Positions 7,969-15,773 of a stretch of 64,000 nt of DNA are shown here, piece by piece (the stretch's first letter is position 1; the number at the start of each line of letters is the position of its first letter). Under the pieces are notes generated by a model. The model was not told where the DNA came from and ran no database searches. It saw nothing but the letters and a program-made list of their open reading frames with translations. Source of the DNA: Candidatus Merdisoma merdipullorum (GTDB taxonomy: Bacteria; Bacillota; Clostridia; Lachnospirales; Lachnospiraceae); contig DVLE01000093.1 of the NCBI GenBank assembly GCA_018715645.1, positions 1-64,000 on the forward strand. The letters run 5' to 3'. The translations under genes and the position numbers were made by a program.

Positions 7969-9944
7969 ATCGCATCCACCTCCGCAAGAATTTGTCTGTT
8001 CGAGAAGCCCTGCAGATCCATGGCGCCCGACGGGCAGGCCACTGTGCAGGCTCCGCAGCCCTGACAGAGGGCGCTGTTGACAACAGCCACACGTCTCGTC
8101 TCCCGGATGCCGTGGTCGTTGACCTCCCGCTCCTCATAGGAAATAGCTCCATAGGGGCAAACCTTTTCGCAGGAGGAACATCCGTTGCAGAGAAGGGTGT
8201 CGGACTTGGCCACGCAGGGATTTGTCACCAGATGATCCTTTGCCAGCAGTCCGATTACCTTAACGGCTGCGGCTCCGGCCTGGGCTACGGTCTCAGGAAT
8301 ATCCTTCGGTCCCTGGCAGACGCCGGAAAGGAAAATGCCGGCTGTGGGCGATTCCACCGGACGCAGCTTTGCGTGAGACTCGGTCAGGAAATTGTTCGTA
8401 TCGATGCTGGCTGTCAGCATGGTCGCGATCTTCCGCACATCAGGATTCGGCTCGATAGCCGTCGCCAGAACTACCATATCCGTCTCCATAAGGATACGCT
8501 TGTTGTCCAGAAGATCCACGCCCTGCACCAGAAGCTTATCTCCCTGGGGCGCTACCTTTCCGACCTGGCCTTTGATGTAATGCACACCGTATTCCTCCAC
8601 GGCTCTGCGGTAAAATTCATCGAAGTTCTTGCCCGGTGTACGCACGTCTATGTAGAATACCGTTACATCCACATCGGGATACTTGTCACGAATCAGCATC
8701 GCGTGCTTGGCCGTGTACATACAGCAGATCTTGGAGCAGTAGCTCTTTCCCCGGCTGTCTGCGCAACGGGAACCTACGCACTGAATGAATACCATGGATT
8801 TGGGAGCTTTGTGATCCGACATACGCTCCAGATGGCCTTTTGTGGGGCCTGCCGCATTCATGATACGCTCCAGCTCCAGGGAGGTAATCACATCCGGGCT
8901 CTGATTGTAGGCATATTCGTCATATTTGTCGAGCTTAATCGTGTCGAAGCCGGTAGCTACCACGATAGCTCCGTAGTTTTCTGTAATGATCTCGTCCTTC
9001 TGCTCGTAATCAATGGCTCCGGCCTGGCAGACCTTCGCGCAGATACCGCATTTTCCGGTCTTGAACTTGATGCAGTGTTCCCGGTCGATCACCGGCACAT
9101 TGGGAATAGCCTGAGCAAAAGGCGTATAAATCGCGCTTCTCTTGTCAAGTCCACGGTTGAACTCGTTGGGCGCCTTCTTGGACGGACACTTTTCCTGGCA
9201 GACGCCGCAGCCCGTACACTTGCTCATATCCACGCTTCTGGCTTTCTTGCGGATGTCCACATGAAAATCGCCCACAAAGCCAGTCACCTTCTCCACCTCG
9301 CTGTAGGTGTAAATTGTGATGTTTTCATGGGCTGCCGCTTCCACCATCTTCGGTGTCAGGATGCAGGCGGAGCAGTCCAGAGTCGGGAAGGTCTTGTCAA
9401 GCTGAGACATTCTTCCGCCGATACTCGGCGTCTTTTCCACAATGTCCACCTTGTATCCGGCCTCGGCAATGTCGAGAGCCGTCTGGATGCCGGCGATTCC
9501 GCCGCCGATTACAAGAGCCCGTTTTACCACCCGGCTGGTCCCGGCAGTCAGGGGGGCGTTCAGCATTACCTTTGCGATGGCCGCCCTGGCCAGGATAATG
9601 GCTTTCTCCGTAGCCTCCTCTATATCTTTATGTATCCAGGAACAGTGCTCGCGGATGTTCGCAATCTCTACCATGTAGGGATTTAAGCCTGCGCGCTGCG
9701 CCGCCTGGCGGAATGTATTTTCGTGCATTCTGGGAGAACAGGAACAGACAACGATGCCTGTAAGCTGTTTTTCCTTAATGGCCTCCCGGACTTTGAGCTG
9801 TCCTGCTTCGGAGCACATATACTGGTAATCCTCCGCGTGAACGACACCCGGTTCCTTCGCCGCTGCCGCCACCACACGGTCAATGTCTACCGTCGCCGCA
9901 ATATTCGTACCGCAATGACAGACAAATACTCCTATTCTATGCAC
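7959..9944 (-). CDS. hdrA: HdrA, flavin-based electron-bifurcating subunit
   Basis: The 661-residue protein has the HdrA architecture: an N-terminal domain beginning with VGVFVCHCG-like residues (5-12), a thioredoxin-reductase-like FAD fold with GGGIAGIQTALDIAE, an inserted ferredoxin (CTGCGVCQEKCP) and further Cys pairs, and two C-terminal 4Fe-4S motifs (CNGCSSCEKVCP and CQGCGACTVACP). In characterised complexes HdrA's FAD splits an electron pair between ferredoxin and the HdrBC branch. It lies between hdrC and flxD in one transcription unit. No selenocysteine codon is seen. No fused MvhD domain is present, since FlxD is separate. Confidence 0.9.
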   Translation of the reverse strand: MHRIGVFVCHCGTNIAATVDIDRVVAAAAKEPGVVHAEDYQYMCSEAGQLKVREAIKEKQLTGIVVCSCSPRMHENTFRQAAQRAGLNPYMVEIANIREHCSWIHKDIEEATEKAIILARAAIAKVMLNAPLTAGTSRVVKRALVIGGGIAGIQTALDIAEAGYKVDIVEKTPSIGGRMSQLDKTFPTLDCSACILTPKMVEAAAHENITIYTYSEVEKVTGFVGDFHVDIRKKARSVDMSKCTGCGVCQEKCPSKKAPNEFNRGLDKRSAIYTPFAQAIPNVPVIDREHCIKFKTGKCGICAKVCQAGAIDYEQKDEIITENYGAIVVATGFDTIKLDKYDEYAYNQSPDVITSLELERIMNAAGPTKGHLERMSDHKAPKSMVFIQCVGSRCADSRGKSYCSKICCMYTAKHAMLIRDKYPDVDVTVFYIDVRTPGKNFDEFYRRAVEEYGVHYIKGQVGKVAPQGDKLLVQGVDLLDNKRILMETDMVVLATAIEPNPDVRKIATMLTASIDTNNFLTESHAKLRPVESPTAGIFLSGVCQGPKDIPETVAQAGAAAVKVIGLLAKDHLVTNPCVAKSDTLLCNGCSSCEKVCPYGAISYEEREVNDHGIRETRRVAVVNSALCQGCGACTVACPSGAMDLQGFSNRQILAEVDAICR

Positions 9945-9967
9945 TTTTCCTCACCTCCTGATCATCT

Positions 9968-10360
9968 TTATTTGCTGTATTTGCGGAACGCGCTCGCCAG
10001 AAGCTGCTGGGGAAGCTCTTCTTCAAGAAGCTCCGGTACTTCGTCCGGACTTAAATAATTCCCGCCTCTTTGACGAATCACCATAAGTCTCGCCGCCTCG
10101 ATGAGCTTCGCCGGCTTTACGTCCCTGGGACATCTCTCTACACAGGCAAAGCAGGAAAGACATTTCCAGAGGCTCTTTGACTCCATAAGAGCGCTCACAT
10201 CCCCGCTCTCCACATAGGAGACAAACTGGTGCGGCCGGATGTCCATCTCATCATAGGCCGGACAGGATGCCGAGCACTTGCCGCATTTCATGCACTTTCT
10301 TGTATTGACACCGCTGATCTCCCGGATCATGTCGGCCTTCGCTTCTTCCGTGCTATACAT
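9968..10360 (-). CDS. hdrC: HdrC, 4Fe-4S dicluster subunit
   Basis: The 130-residue protein has two CxxCxxCxxxCP motifs (C23-C33 and C67-C77) with the HdrC-type linker, and no other domain. It conducts electrons from HdrA to HdrB. It overlaps the end of hdrB by 8 bp and is followed 23 bp later by hdrA. The hdrB-hdrC-hdrA order is the usual one. A stand-alone glycolate-oxidase-type GlcF fragment is excluded by length and context. Confidence 0.88.
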   Translation of the reverse strand: MYSTEEAKADMIREISGVNTRKCMKCGKCSASCPAYDEMDIRPHQFVSYVESGDVSALMESKSLWKCLSCFACVERCPRDVKPAKLIEAARLMVIRQRGGNYLSPDEVPELLEEELPQQLLASAFRKYSK

Positions 10361-11162
10361 CCGTCTCTCCTCCCTTCTCCGGTATCAGTCCCAAAGCCTC
10401 TGCAAGGATCTCTGTCAGATACGTTACCGGAACCTTCTTCGCAGCTCCGCTGTTCCTCAAATTGTAGAGACACAGAGGACAGGCTGTAATCAGCTCCTCC
10501 GCCCCATGACAGACTGCGGATTCCATAACCTTATCCACAAGGCTTCCCGCCAGAGGTTTGTCTTTCAGAGATATGTAACCGCCGCAGCACTCGTTCCGGA
10601 ACGGATAAACGATCGGATCCGCTCCCAGCGCCCGGATGAAATCCTCCATAACCGTGGGGTTTTCCGGATCGTCGAAAGCCATAACTGAGCTTGGACGGAG
10701 CAACATACAGCCATAGTACGCGCCAATTTTTCGTCCGGTCAGAGGTTTTACCACCTTTTCCTTCAGAGTATCGAAGCCTATCCGATCCCGCAGCACTTCC
10801 AGAAAATGAAGCACCTTTGTCTCTCCCAGATAAGGCTCATCGAGCTTCAGATAATTGTTTGCTCTGGTGCGTATATCCTCCACGTGCTGCATATCGTCGT
10901 TCACACGCTTAATCACGTGATGACAGGCGGAACAGAGCGTCACCAGATCCTGTCCTTTTTCCTTCGCGTCATTCAATGCGCGGACTGCCGACAGCTTTGT
11001 GGCGATTTCGTCCGAAGCCAGAGGATAAACAGCTCCGCAGCACTGCCACTCCTCAATCTCCTGAAGCGTAAAGCCCAGCGCCTCTGCTGACATTCTGGCG
11101 TATCGATCCAGGTCCTGCGCCTTGTTCTTCAACGTGCAGCCCGGATAATAGCTGTACACCAT
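10353..11162 (-). CDS. hdrB: HdrB, CCG-domain subunit
   Basis: The 269-residue protein contains two full CCG domains: C9, C41-C42, C77 and C80, then C152, C192-C193, C228 and C231. In methanogens these bind two non-cubane [4Fe-4S] clusters that reduce the CoM-S-S-CoB disulfide. All ligands are conserved here. I start it at 11162 because an AGGAGG site sits 6-11 bp upstream; an open frame reaches 17 codons further back but lacks such a site. It is the first gene of the operon. Coenzymes M and B are not expected in this organism, so the real acceptor is unknown; the operon suggests TfrB or a thiol carrier. Confidence 0.87.
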   Translation of the reverse strand: MVYSYYPGCTLKNKAQDLDRYARMSAEALGFTLQEIEEWQCCGAVYPLASDEIATKLSAVRALNDAKEKGQDLVTLCSACHHVIKRVNDDMQHVEDIRTRANNYLKLDEPYLGETKVLHFLEVLRDRIGFDTLKEKVVKPLTGRKIGAYYGCMLLRPSSVMAFDDPENPTVMEDFIRALGADPIVYPFRNECCGGYISLKDKPLAGSLVDKVMESAVCHGAEELITACPLCLYNLRNSGAAKKVPVTYLTEILAEALGLIPEKGGETDV

Positions 11163-11176
11163 TTGACTACCTCCTT

Positions 11177-11194
11177 TTGATAAATTTCTATCAA
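11177..11194. promoter_or_regulatory. Rex-like palindromic operator at the hdr operon start
   Basis: TTGATAAATTTCTATCAA is an 18-bp inverted repeat lying just after the predicted transcription start and just before the ribosome site. Its spacing and arms resemble the Rex consensus TTGTTAANNNNTTAACAA, with mismatches at the two inner arm positions. A different repressor is equally possible. Confidence 0.4.
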
Positions 11195-11203
11195 TTTTTA
11201 AAT

Positions 11204-11232
11204 ATTGTATCATGTCGTCATTTTTTTAACAA
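11204..11232 (-). promoter_or_regulatory. Sigma-A promoter of the hdr-flx-tfr-fum operon
   Basis: On the minus strand TTGTTA, 17 bp, TACAAT. The start of transcription would fall near 11197, about 35 bp before the hdrB ATG. No other promoter of this quality is visible before the end of the operon. The stretch from 11233 to 11410 is AT-rich and otherwise holds no gene. Confidence 0.7.
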
Positions 11233-11414
11233 CCCCTTGCAGGGAATTTTTTATGGTTTTTTATAAACATTTCATGCAATATGTTCTTTTTTTTATCTAA
11301 ATTTGATCAATTTTTGTTAATCCCTAGTGTTTTCATGGGAATTTCCATTCCCTAACTCGTCGTTTTTTCATCAAACATGTTAATTCATTAACTATATCGT
11401 CAGTTATTTAACGC

Positions 11415-11455
11415 AAAGAACGGCAATCATCATTCTCTGATCATTGCCGTTCTTT
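11415..11455. terminator. Terminator hairpin after the 11506-11991 gene
   Basis: AAAGAACGGCAAT pairs with ATTGCCGTTCTTT around a loop of about 15 bases. The A/T end of the stem supplies the U-rich side on either strand. It separates the small membrane protein gene from the hdr operon. Confidence 0.75.
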
Positions 11456-11505
11456 CAACATTTCCGGAAATTCCGTAAAGGTTTCACGCCGGAAACTGTC
11501 AAACA

Positions 11506-11991
11506 CTATATTCCATTTGCAGAAAGAGGGATTTTCAAAAGGAAGATCGCAAGTATAGCCAGAATCCAGGGAAGAAATATCAGAGGCAGAAGAATCACAG
11601 CCTTATGATTTTCCCAGTGATACTCCTCATAGGAGAAAACTTTTTTCGGATTCTCTATGTAATACAAATACAAGATAAGCGGAGGCGTGGACGGATGCTT
11701 AAAAAAAGCCCGATACTGCTTTTCCTTTCCTTCCAGCGAATACCGGTACGCCGCGTGCCAGTCATAAGACGAAACTTCTCCGGAAGGACGCTTTTTCACA
11801 AGCTTTGCCTTCAGCACATGATTCCTGCTTCTGGCAATATCACGCTTTCTCTCCCAGCTCAGACGATAGCTGACCTTCCTGTACAAAAGTATGGCAACCA
11901 CGTATCCTAAAATAAGCACGGCAAAGACAACCGCCCATTTTACCCAGTTCACCGGATCATCTGTAAATACCCTGTAAAATTCTTCTTTCAT
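11506..11991 (-). CDS. Hypothetical two-helix membrane protein
   Basis: The 161-residue protein has one hydrophobic helix near the N terminus (about 19-37) and another at the C terminus (about 131-152), with a basic, aromatic-rich domain between them (KRDIARSRNHV, then HAAYRYSLEGK). The middle resembles DUF3592-like extracytoplasmic or cytosolic domains in pattern only. It has its own hairpin terminator and lies between the dehydrogenase and the hdr operon. I do not recognise a function. Confidence 0.6.
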   Translation of the reverse strand: MKEEFYRVFTDDPVNWVKWAVVFAVLILGYVVAILLYRKVSYRLSWERKRDIARSRNHVLKAKLVKKRPSGEVSSYDWHAAYRYSLEGKEKQYRAFFKHPSTPPLILYLYYIENPKKVFSYEEYHWENHKAVILLPLIFLPWILAILAIFLLKIPLSANGI

Positions 11992-12038
11992 CGTATTCCC
12001 CCTCTCCTCTGTAATTCTGTCCGCTTTCTCTGTCTTTC

Positions 12039-12087
12039 TTACCCATAATTGGCAAGGGCATACCCGCCCCTGTCAATTATTAGGTAA
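12039..12087. repeat. REP-like palindromic element, full copy
   Basis: A 49-base imperfect palindrome. TTACC-ATAATTG-CA-GGGC on the left pairs with GCCC-TG-CAATTAT-GGTAA on the right. It shares the core AATTG(A/G)CAAGGGCATA with shorter sequences at 14141, 39216 and 39997. It lies between two genes and encodes nothing. Confidence 0.65.
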
Positions 12088-12120
12088 AAGAAGCACAGAT
12101 CCCATCCGCAATCTGTGCTT
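12084..12120 (-). terminator. Terminator of the LDH/MDH-family gene
   Basis: AAGCACAGAT (12091-12100) pairs with ATCTGTGCTT (12111-12120) around a 10-base loop. On the minus strand it is followed by CTTTTACC. It sits 30 bp after the stop codon of the dehydrogenase. Confidence 0.8.
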
Positions 12121-12150
12121 TCTTCTCCTTTATATGCTTTTCTGCACTGC

Positions 12151-13107
12151 TTAGTCGTTAGCCGTAACTTCTCTGATAAAGTCGCGGAGTACCTGTGCGG
12201 AATGCTCCAGATCCTTCAGCTCCTCATCGGTCATGGAGATCTTCAGCGTTCTGGCGATACCCTCGTCGTTGATTACACAGGGAAGGCTGATGGAGGAGCC
12301 TGCCATGTTGCCAAAGCTCTCGTCCAGAACATGGGCTACAGGAAGCACGGTGTTCTGATTCTTCAGAATGGACTCCACAATACGGAAGGTAGACATGGCG
12401 ATACCGTCAAAGGTAGCTCCCTTCAGAGAGATCACGTCCGCCCCGGCCGTACGCGCCTTTGTGGCGATCTCTGTCATTACCTCCTCCTTCTCTTTCTCAT
12501 CGGTCGGAAGGAAATGATCGATCAGCTCGCCGGCCACGTTCACGCTGCTCCAGATCGGAACCTGCGTATCGCCGTGCTCGCCAAGGATATATCCCTGAAT
12601 GTCGCGGATGTCCACTTTGCAGCGGCGGCTCAAGAGATAACGGAAACGTGCGGTATCCAGAGAGGTACCCGTTCCGATTACGCGCTCCGCCGGAAGGCCT
12701 GTCTCCTTCTGGATCAGATACGTATTTACGTCTACCGGATTAGAAACCACAATGATCAGCGGATTCTTCGCATACTTCATAATATTCTGAGCGATGCTCT
12801 TTGCAACGCCTGTATTTACCTTTGCAAGCTCAAGACGCGTCTGGCCTTCCTTGCGGGGAACGCCTGCGGTTACGATGATGATCTTTGCGTCCGCGCACTC
12901 CTCATATCCGCCCTGCTTAATACGCACCTGGCTGTAGAAAGCCGTGCCATGAGAAATATCCAGAGCCGCTCCCTTCGCACGCTTCTCGTTCAGGTCAATC
13001 AGAACGATCTCGCCTACCTGTGCGCGCAGCATCAGCGTATAACAAATGGTCTCGCCTACATTGCCCGCGCCGATTACAACGATCTTGTTTGATGTCTCAC
13101 TGTTCAT
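12151..13107 (-). CDS. LDH-fold 2-hydroxyacid dehydrogenase, probably malate-specific
   Basis: The 318-residue NAD-dependent enzyme is closest overall to L-lactate dehydrogenases: Rossmann loop GAGNVGE (13-19), GTGTSLDTARFR with the catalytic Asp/Arg, GEHGDTQVP with the catalytic His, and LKGATFDGIAM. In the active-site loop, however, the segment is AGVPRKEGQTR (81-91). Its R85 stands where LDH has the Gln of N-Q-K-P-G-E-T-R and where malate dehydrogenases have Arg. That single change converts Bacillus LDH into an efficient malate dehydrogenase, so oxaloacetate/malate is the likelier substrate. It has its own promoter and terminator and sits directly upstream of the fumarase and fumarate reductase operon. 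It would be annotated as LDH by overall similarity. Confidence 0.85.
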   Translation of the reverse strand: MNSETSNKIVVIGAGNVGETICYTLMLRAQVGEIVLIDLNEKRAKGAALDISHGTAFYSQVRIKQGGYEECADAKIIIVTAGVPRKEGQTRLELAKVNTGVAKSIAQNIMKYAKNPLIIVVSNPVDVNTYLIQKETGLPAERVIGTGTSLDTARFRYLLSRRCKVDIRDIQGYILGEHGDTQVPIWSSVNVAGELIDHFLPTDEKEKEEVMTEIATKARTAGADVISLKGATFDGIAMSTFRIVESILKNQNTVLPVAHVLDESFGNMAGSSISLPCVINDEGIARTLKISMTDEELKDLEHSAQVLRDFIREVTAND

Positions 13108-13167
13108 ACTGTTACCTCTCTCTCTTGTTTACGTGATATAATTGATAATTTTTCAGCAATCCACTGT

Positions 13168-13196
13168 ATTATAGCACGTCGTTAAACTAGTAACAA
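13168..13196 (-). promoter_or_regulatory. Sigma-A promoter of the LDH/MDH-family gene
   Basis: TTGTTA, 17 bp, TATAAT on the minus strand. The transcript would start near 13161. The ribosome site GAGAGAGGTAA is just before the ATG at 13107. Confidence 0.8.
13179..13196. promoter_or_regulatory. Rex-like operator overlapping the -35 of the LDH/MDH gene
   Basis: On the minus strand TTGTTACTAGTTTAACGA fits the Rex consensus TTGTTAANNNNTTAACAA at all but two defined positions. It covers the -35 box and half the spacer, so a bound NADH-sensing repressor would block the polymerase. Confidence 0.55.
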
Positions 13197-13495
13197 GCCC
13201 CGGACAACAGTTTTTTCATTTTTTTGTACGGATTTAAAAACAATTTAACAATGCCTGTATTTCGTTTTCTGCCCGCCTCAATACATGGCATATTCCATAT
13301 AAAACATCTTTTCATGCTTCCCCCCCTATTTCTCTGTATTGTCTTTGCTAATTAAAGGTATCATACACACCGTAAGCATGATTGAATGTTCCATATGGGT
13401 ACGTACGAGTATAACAGGCAGCCGCTCTCTTTTTGCTCTTTGAAGTCGAAAAGTATCATTTTTTATAAAGTTTTCAACTTCCAGGTCGAAAACTC
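13197..13495. other. Intergenic stretch without a gene
   Basis: About 300 bases, AT-rich, between the divergently placed dehydrogenase promoter and the ATPase remnant. No convincing ribosome site, RNA or repeat is visible. It may include decayed sequence that once carried the P-loop part of the ATPase. Confidence 0.5.
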
Positions 13496-14150
13496 TTGCT
13501 TTCATGCTACCGTAATCTGACGGATTACCTTTCTTTCTATGATTACGTCAGCGCACGGATTCCAGCTACGGGAAAAACACATCTCATTTTTGATGAACTA
13601 CAGGCTGTCGAGCATTGGGAAAAAGCCATTGAATCTTTCCACCTTGATTTTGATGTGGATATTTATATTACCGGTTCCAATGCTTATCTTCTCTTTGCAG
13701 AGTTTTCTACCCTGTTATCCGGAAGATATGTGGAAATCCGCCTGTTACCATTGTCGTTCAAAGAATTTCTGATCTTCTATGAATTTGAACCTGCAGTCAC
13801 TTCACAGGTTAAAGGGAAGAATGTCGCGGGAAAAACCGTTGACAAGTACATTTCTATGCTTCGCAGCGCGTTTATCTTCTATTCTGTCGGGCGGTATGAT
13901 GTAAAAGGAAAACAGCTCTTAAAAACGCTTGGAAAAAACTATATTACAGATATGGGCTTCCGAAATATGCTTCTTGGTTATCGCGATTCTGATAGGGGGT
14001 ATATTCTTGAGAACATTGTATTTCTGGAATTACTTCGCCGTGATTATCGTGTGTACATCGGAAAAGTCGGAGAAACAGAAATCGATTTTGTGGCGGAAAA
14101 ACCAGATGACAAACTTTATATTCAGGTAACACTGACGCTATCCTTAATTG
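13496..14150 (+). pseudogene. Truncated AAA+ ATPase of the AAA_14/DUF4143 type
   Basis: The frame contains typical pieces of this family: IFDELQAVEHWEKAIES (Walker B region), YITGSNAYLL followed by LSGRYVEI and LPLSFKEFL, then KQLLKTLGKNYITDMGFRN, LGYRDSDRGYILENIVFLE and the nuclease-like KVGETEIDFVAEKP. The P-loop N terminus is missing, more than 100 residues are deleted between EFLIFYEF and VAGKTVDKYIS, and the C terminus breaks off after YIQVTLTLS. The break coincides with a copy of the AATTGACAAGGGCA element, after which the open frame simply runs through the antisense of mnmM. It is a decayed gene and not expected to make a working protein. Confidence 0.85.
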
Positions 14151-14160
14151 ACAAGGGCAA
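14141..14160. repeat. Short copy of the dispersed palindromic element
   Basis: TCCTTAATTGACAAGGGCAA keeps the CCTT/AAGG arms and the core of the element found at 12039, 39216 and 39997. It marks the exact 3' break of the ATPase remnant. Confidence 0.6.
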
Positions 14161-14161
14161 A

Positions 14162-14725
14162 CTATTCTTTAAATATAAACACCGGCATCGGCGGACAGTT
14201 TCCACGATTGTAATACTCATTAACAATGACCGTATATTCTTTGGGCGGCAGTTCTTTCAGACAGCTCAGTATGCGGTCCTTTTCCTCAAATCCTGTCTCC
14301 TTGCCGCTGTAAATACACAAGCTCATCATACCCTTGCTTTTTAGTATTTCCAATCCTTTTCGTATCGCTGTCACGCTCGTCTCCGGCTTCGTGGCAATCC
14401 GGTGATCTCCGCCGGGAAGATAACCGAAATTAAAGCAAACCACATCCGCGGTCCCAGGCTTTAAATATTGATCCATGTTTTCATGACCGTCCCTTATGAG
14501 ATGCACGCTGCCGCCGTATCCATGTTCTGAGAGCAAAGCTCTGGTATTGAGCACGGCCTTTTCCTGAATGTCGAACGCCCATACCGTTCCGCTTTTCCCA
14601 GCCAGTTCACACAAAAATAAGGTGTCATGTCCATTTCCCATTGTGGCGTCCACATAGATTCCACCCTCGGCTGCCTGGGAACGAATCACCGCGTGACACC
14701 ACTCTGTTATCTGAGAATATCTCAA
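14162..14725 (-). CDS. mnmM: tRNA 5-(aminomethyl)-2-thiouridine methyltransferase MnmM (YtqB family)
   Basis: The 187-residue class I SAM-dependent methyltransferase has the YtqB layout: VDATMGNGHDTLFL (SAM loop, about 25-38), FDIQEKAV acidic loop, VCFNFGYLPGGDH catalytic segment, and PPMPVFIFKE at the C terminus. In Gram-positive bacteria this family completes the wobble-uridine modification mnm5s2U by methylating nm5s2U34. The start is a TTG at 14725 preceded by GGAGAG. It is read in the same direction as the diguanylate cyclase upstream (52-bp gap) and is the probable last gene of the V-ATPase transcription unit. Confidence 0.85.
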   Translation of the reverse strand: MRYSQITEWCHAVIRSQAAEGGIYVDATMGNGHDTLFLCELAGKSGTVWAFDIQEKAVLNTRALLSEHGYGGSVHLIRDGHENMDQYLKPGTADVVCFNFGYLPGGDHRIATKPETSVTAIRKGLEILKSKGMMSLCIYSGKETGFEEKDRILSCLKELPPKEYTVIVNEYYNRGNCPPMPVFIFKE

Positions 14726-14777
14726 AATCTCTCCTATCTCATCTTTCTATCCCTTTTCCAGCTAAAACGGCATAAGA

Positions 14778-15755
14778 TCAACCATAAAAACGGTATCCAT
14801 GCTTTCCGCTGCGCTTTACCTTATAAAGCATATCGTCGGCACGGCGAAATGCCTCTTTAAGCCTCTCGCCATCCTCTACCTTGGAAATACCGATAGAAAT
14901 TCCCGGAAATACCCTTCCGCTTCCGGCATATTCCTCTGCCTGCCGCAAAATTTCTTCAGCCACGGCGCAGGCTTCCTCCCCGGAGGCAGGCTCCGCCGAA
15001 AAAACGGCAAACTCATCCCCGCCGATTCTGCCGACTGTGCTGAAGCCGGAGGCTCCTGACAAGCAGCGGAGAATCTCGCCCATCTTCTGAAGGACCTTAT
15101 CGCCCTCCTGATGACCGTAGGAGTCGTTAATCCTCTTAAAATCATCCAGATCAATAGTTATACAGAAACCGCTCCCCCGCTCAGCCAGCAGCCGCTCACT
15201 TTTTTCATAAAAAGAGCTGTGATTAAGAAGTCCGGTCAGCTGATCGGTAGAGGCCAGATGCTCCAGGTATTCCGCTCTGTGATTTGCCTCGTCTACCTGA
15301 TCCATTAACGTCTTGGGATAATATTCTCCCTCCTTCTGATCGATATAGGGTATCGACTGATGAACGTGAACCAGCTTCCATTCTTCGCCCCGTTCCTGCT
15401 TCTCCTCTGTTCTTTTAAACACCATGGTGTAGCGGGTATCCATATTCACCTTTGCTTCGGTATACTTTCCCGTTCCCACCACATGAAACTCTCCGAACAC
15501 CAGCCTTACGCCGCTGCTGACAGGCTGCTCTTTTGCGGAGATGGACTGAATCTTAAATTCAATCGCCTCGCGCTCCGGTTTCTCCATGCCAAGAGCCTCT
15601 GCAAATGCGGACAGTTCTTCGTAAAATTCGTGCTTTCCGGTCCCAATGATAGAAATATTTCCGTCCAACGCAGCAAAAAGCTCCTGCATGTCCTCTGTGC
15701 TTTCGCCCAAAAGATACAACTTCCATATTCTCTTTGCATACTCACACAGATTCAT
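14778..15755 (-). CDS. Diguanylate cyclase with NTF2-like sensor domain
   Basis: The 325-residue protein has an N-terminal SnoaL/NTF2-like domain (about 1-137, with FGEFHVVGTG and WKLVHVHQSIP), a short linker helix, and a C-terminal GGDEF domain (165-325). The GGDEF active-site loop RIGGDEFAVF (243-252) and the metal-binding IDLDDFK are intact, so it should make c-di-GMP from two GTP. No RxxD inhibitory site is visible before GGDEF and no transmembrane segment is present, so it is cytosolic. It starts 18 bp after ntpD, which implies co-transcription with the V-ATPase. Confidence 0.87.
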   Translation of the reverse strand: MNLCEYAKRIWKLYLLGESTEDMQELFAALDGNISIIGTGKHEFYEELSAFAEALGMEKPEREAIEFKIQSISAKEQPVSSGVRLVFGEFHVVGTGKYTEAKVNMDTRYTMVFKRTEEKQERGEEWKLVHVHQSIPYIDQKEGEYYPKTLMDQVDEANHRAEYLEHLASTDQLTGLLNHSSFYEKSERLLAERGSGFCITIDLDDFKRINDSYGHQEGDKVLQKMGEILRCLSGASGFSTVGRIGGDEFAVFSAEPASGEEACAVAEEILRQAEEYAGSGRVFPGISIGISKVEDGERLKEAFRRADDMLYKVKRSGKHGYRFYG

Positions 15756-15773
15756 GCCGTTATACCCACCCTC

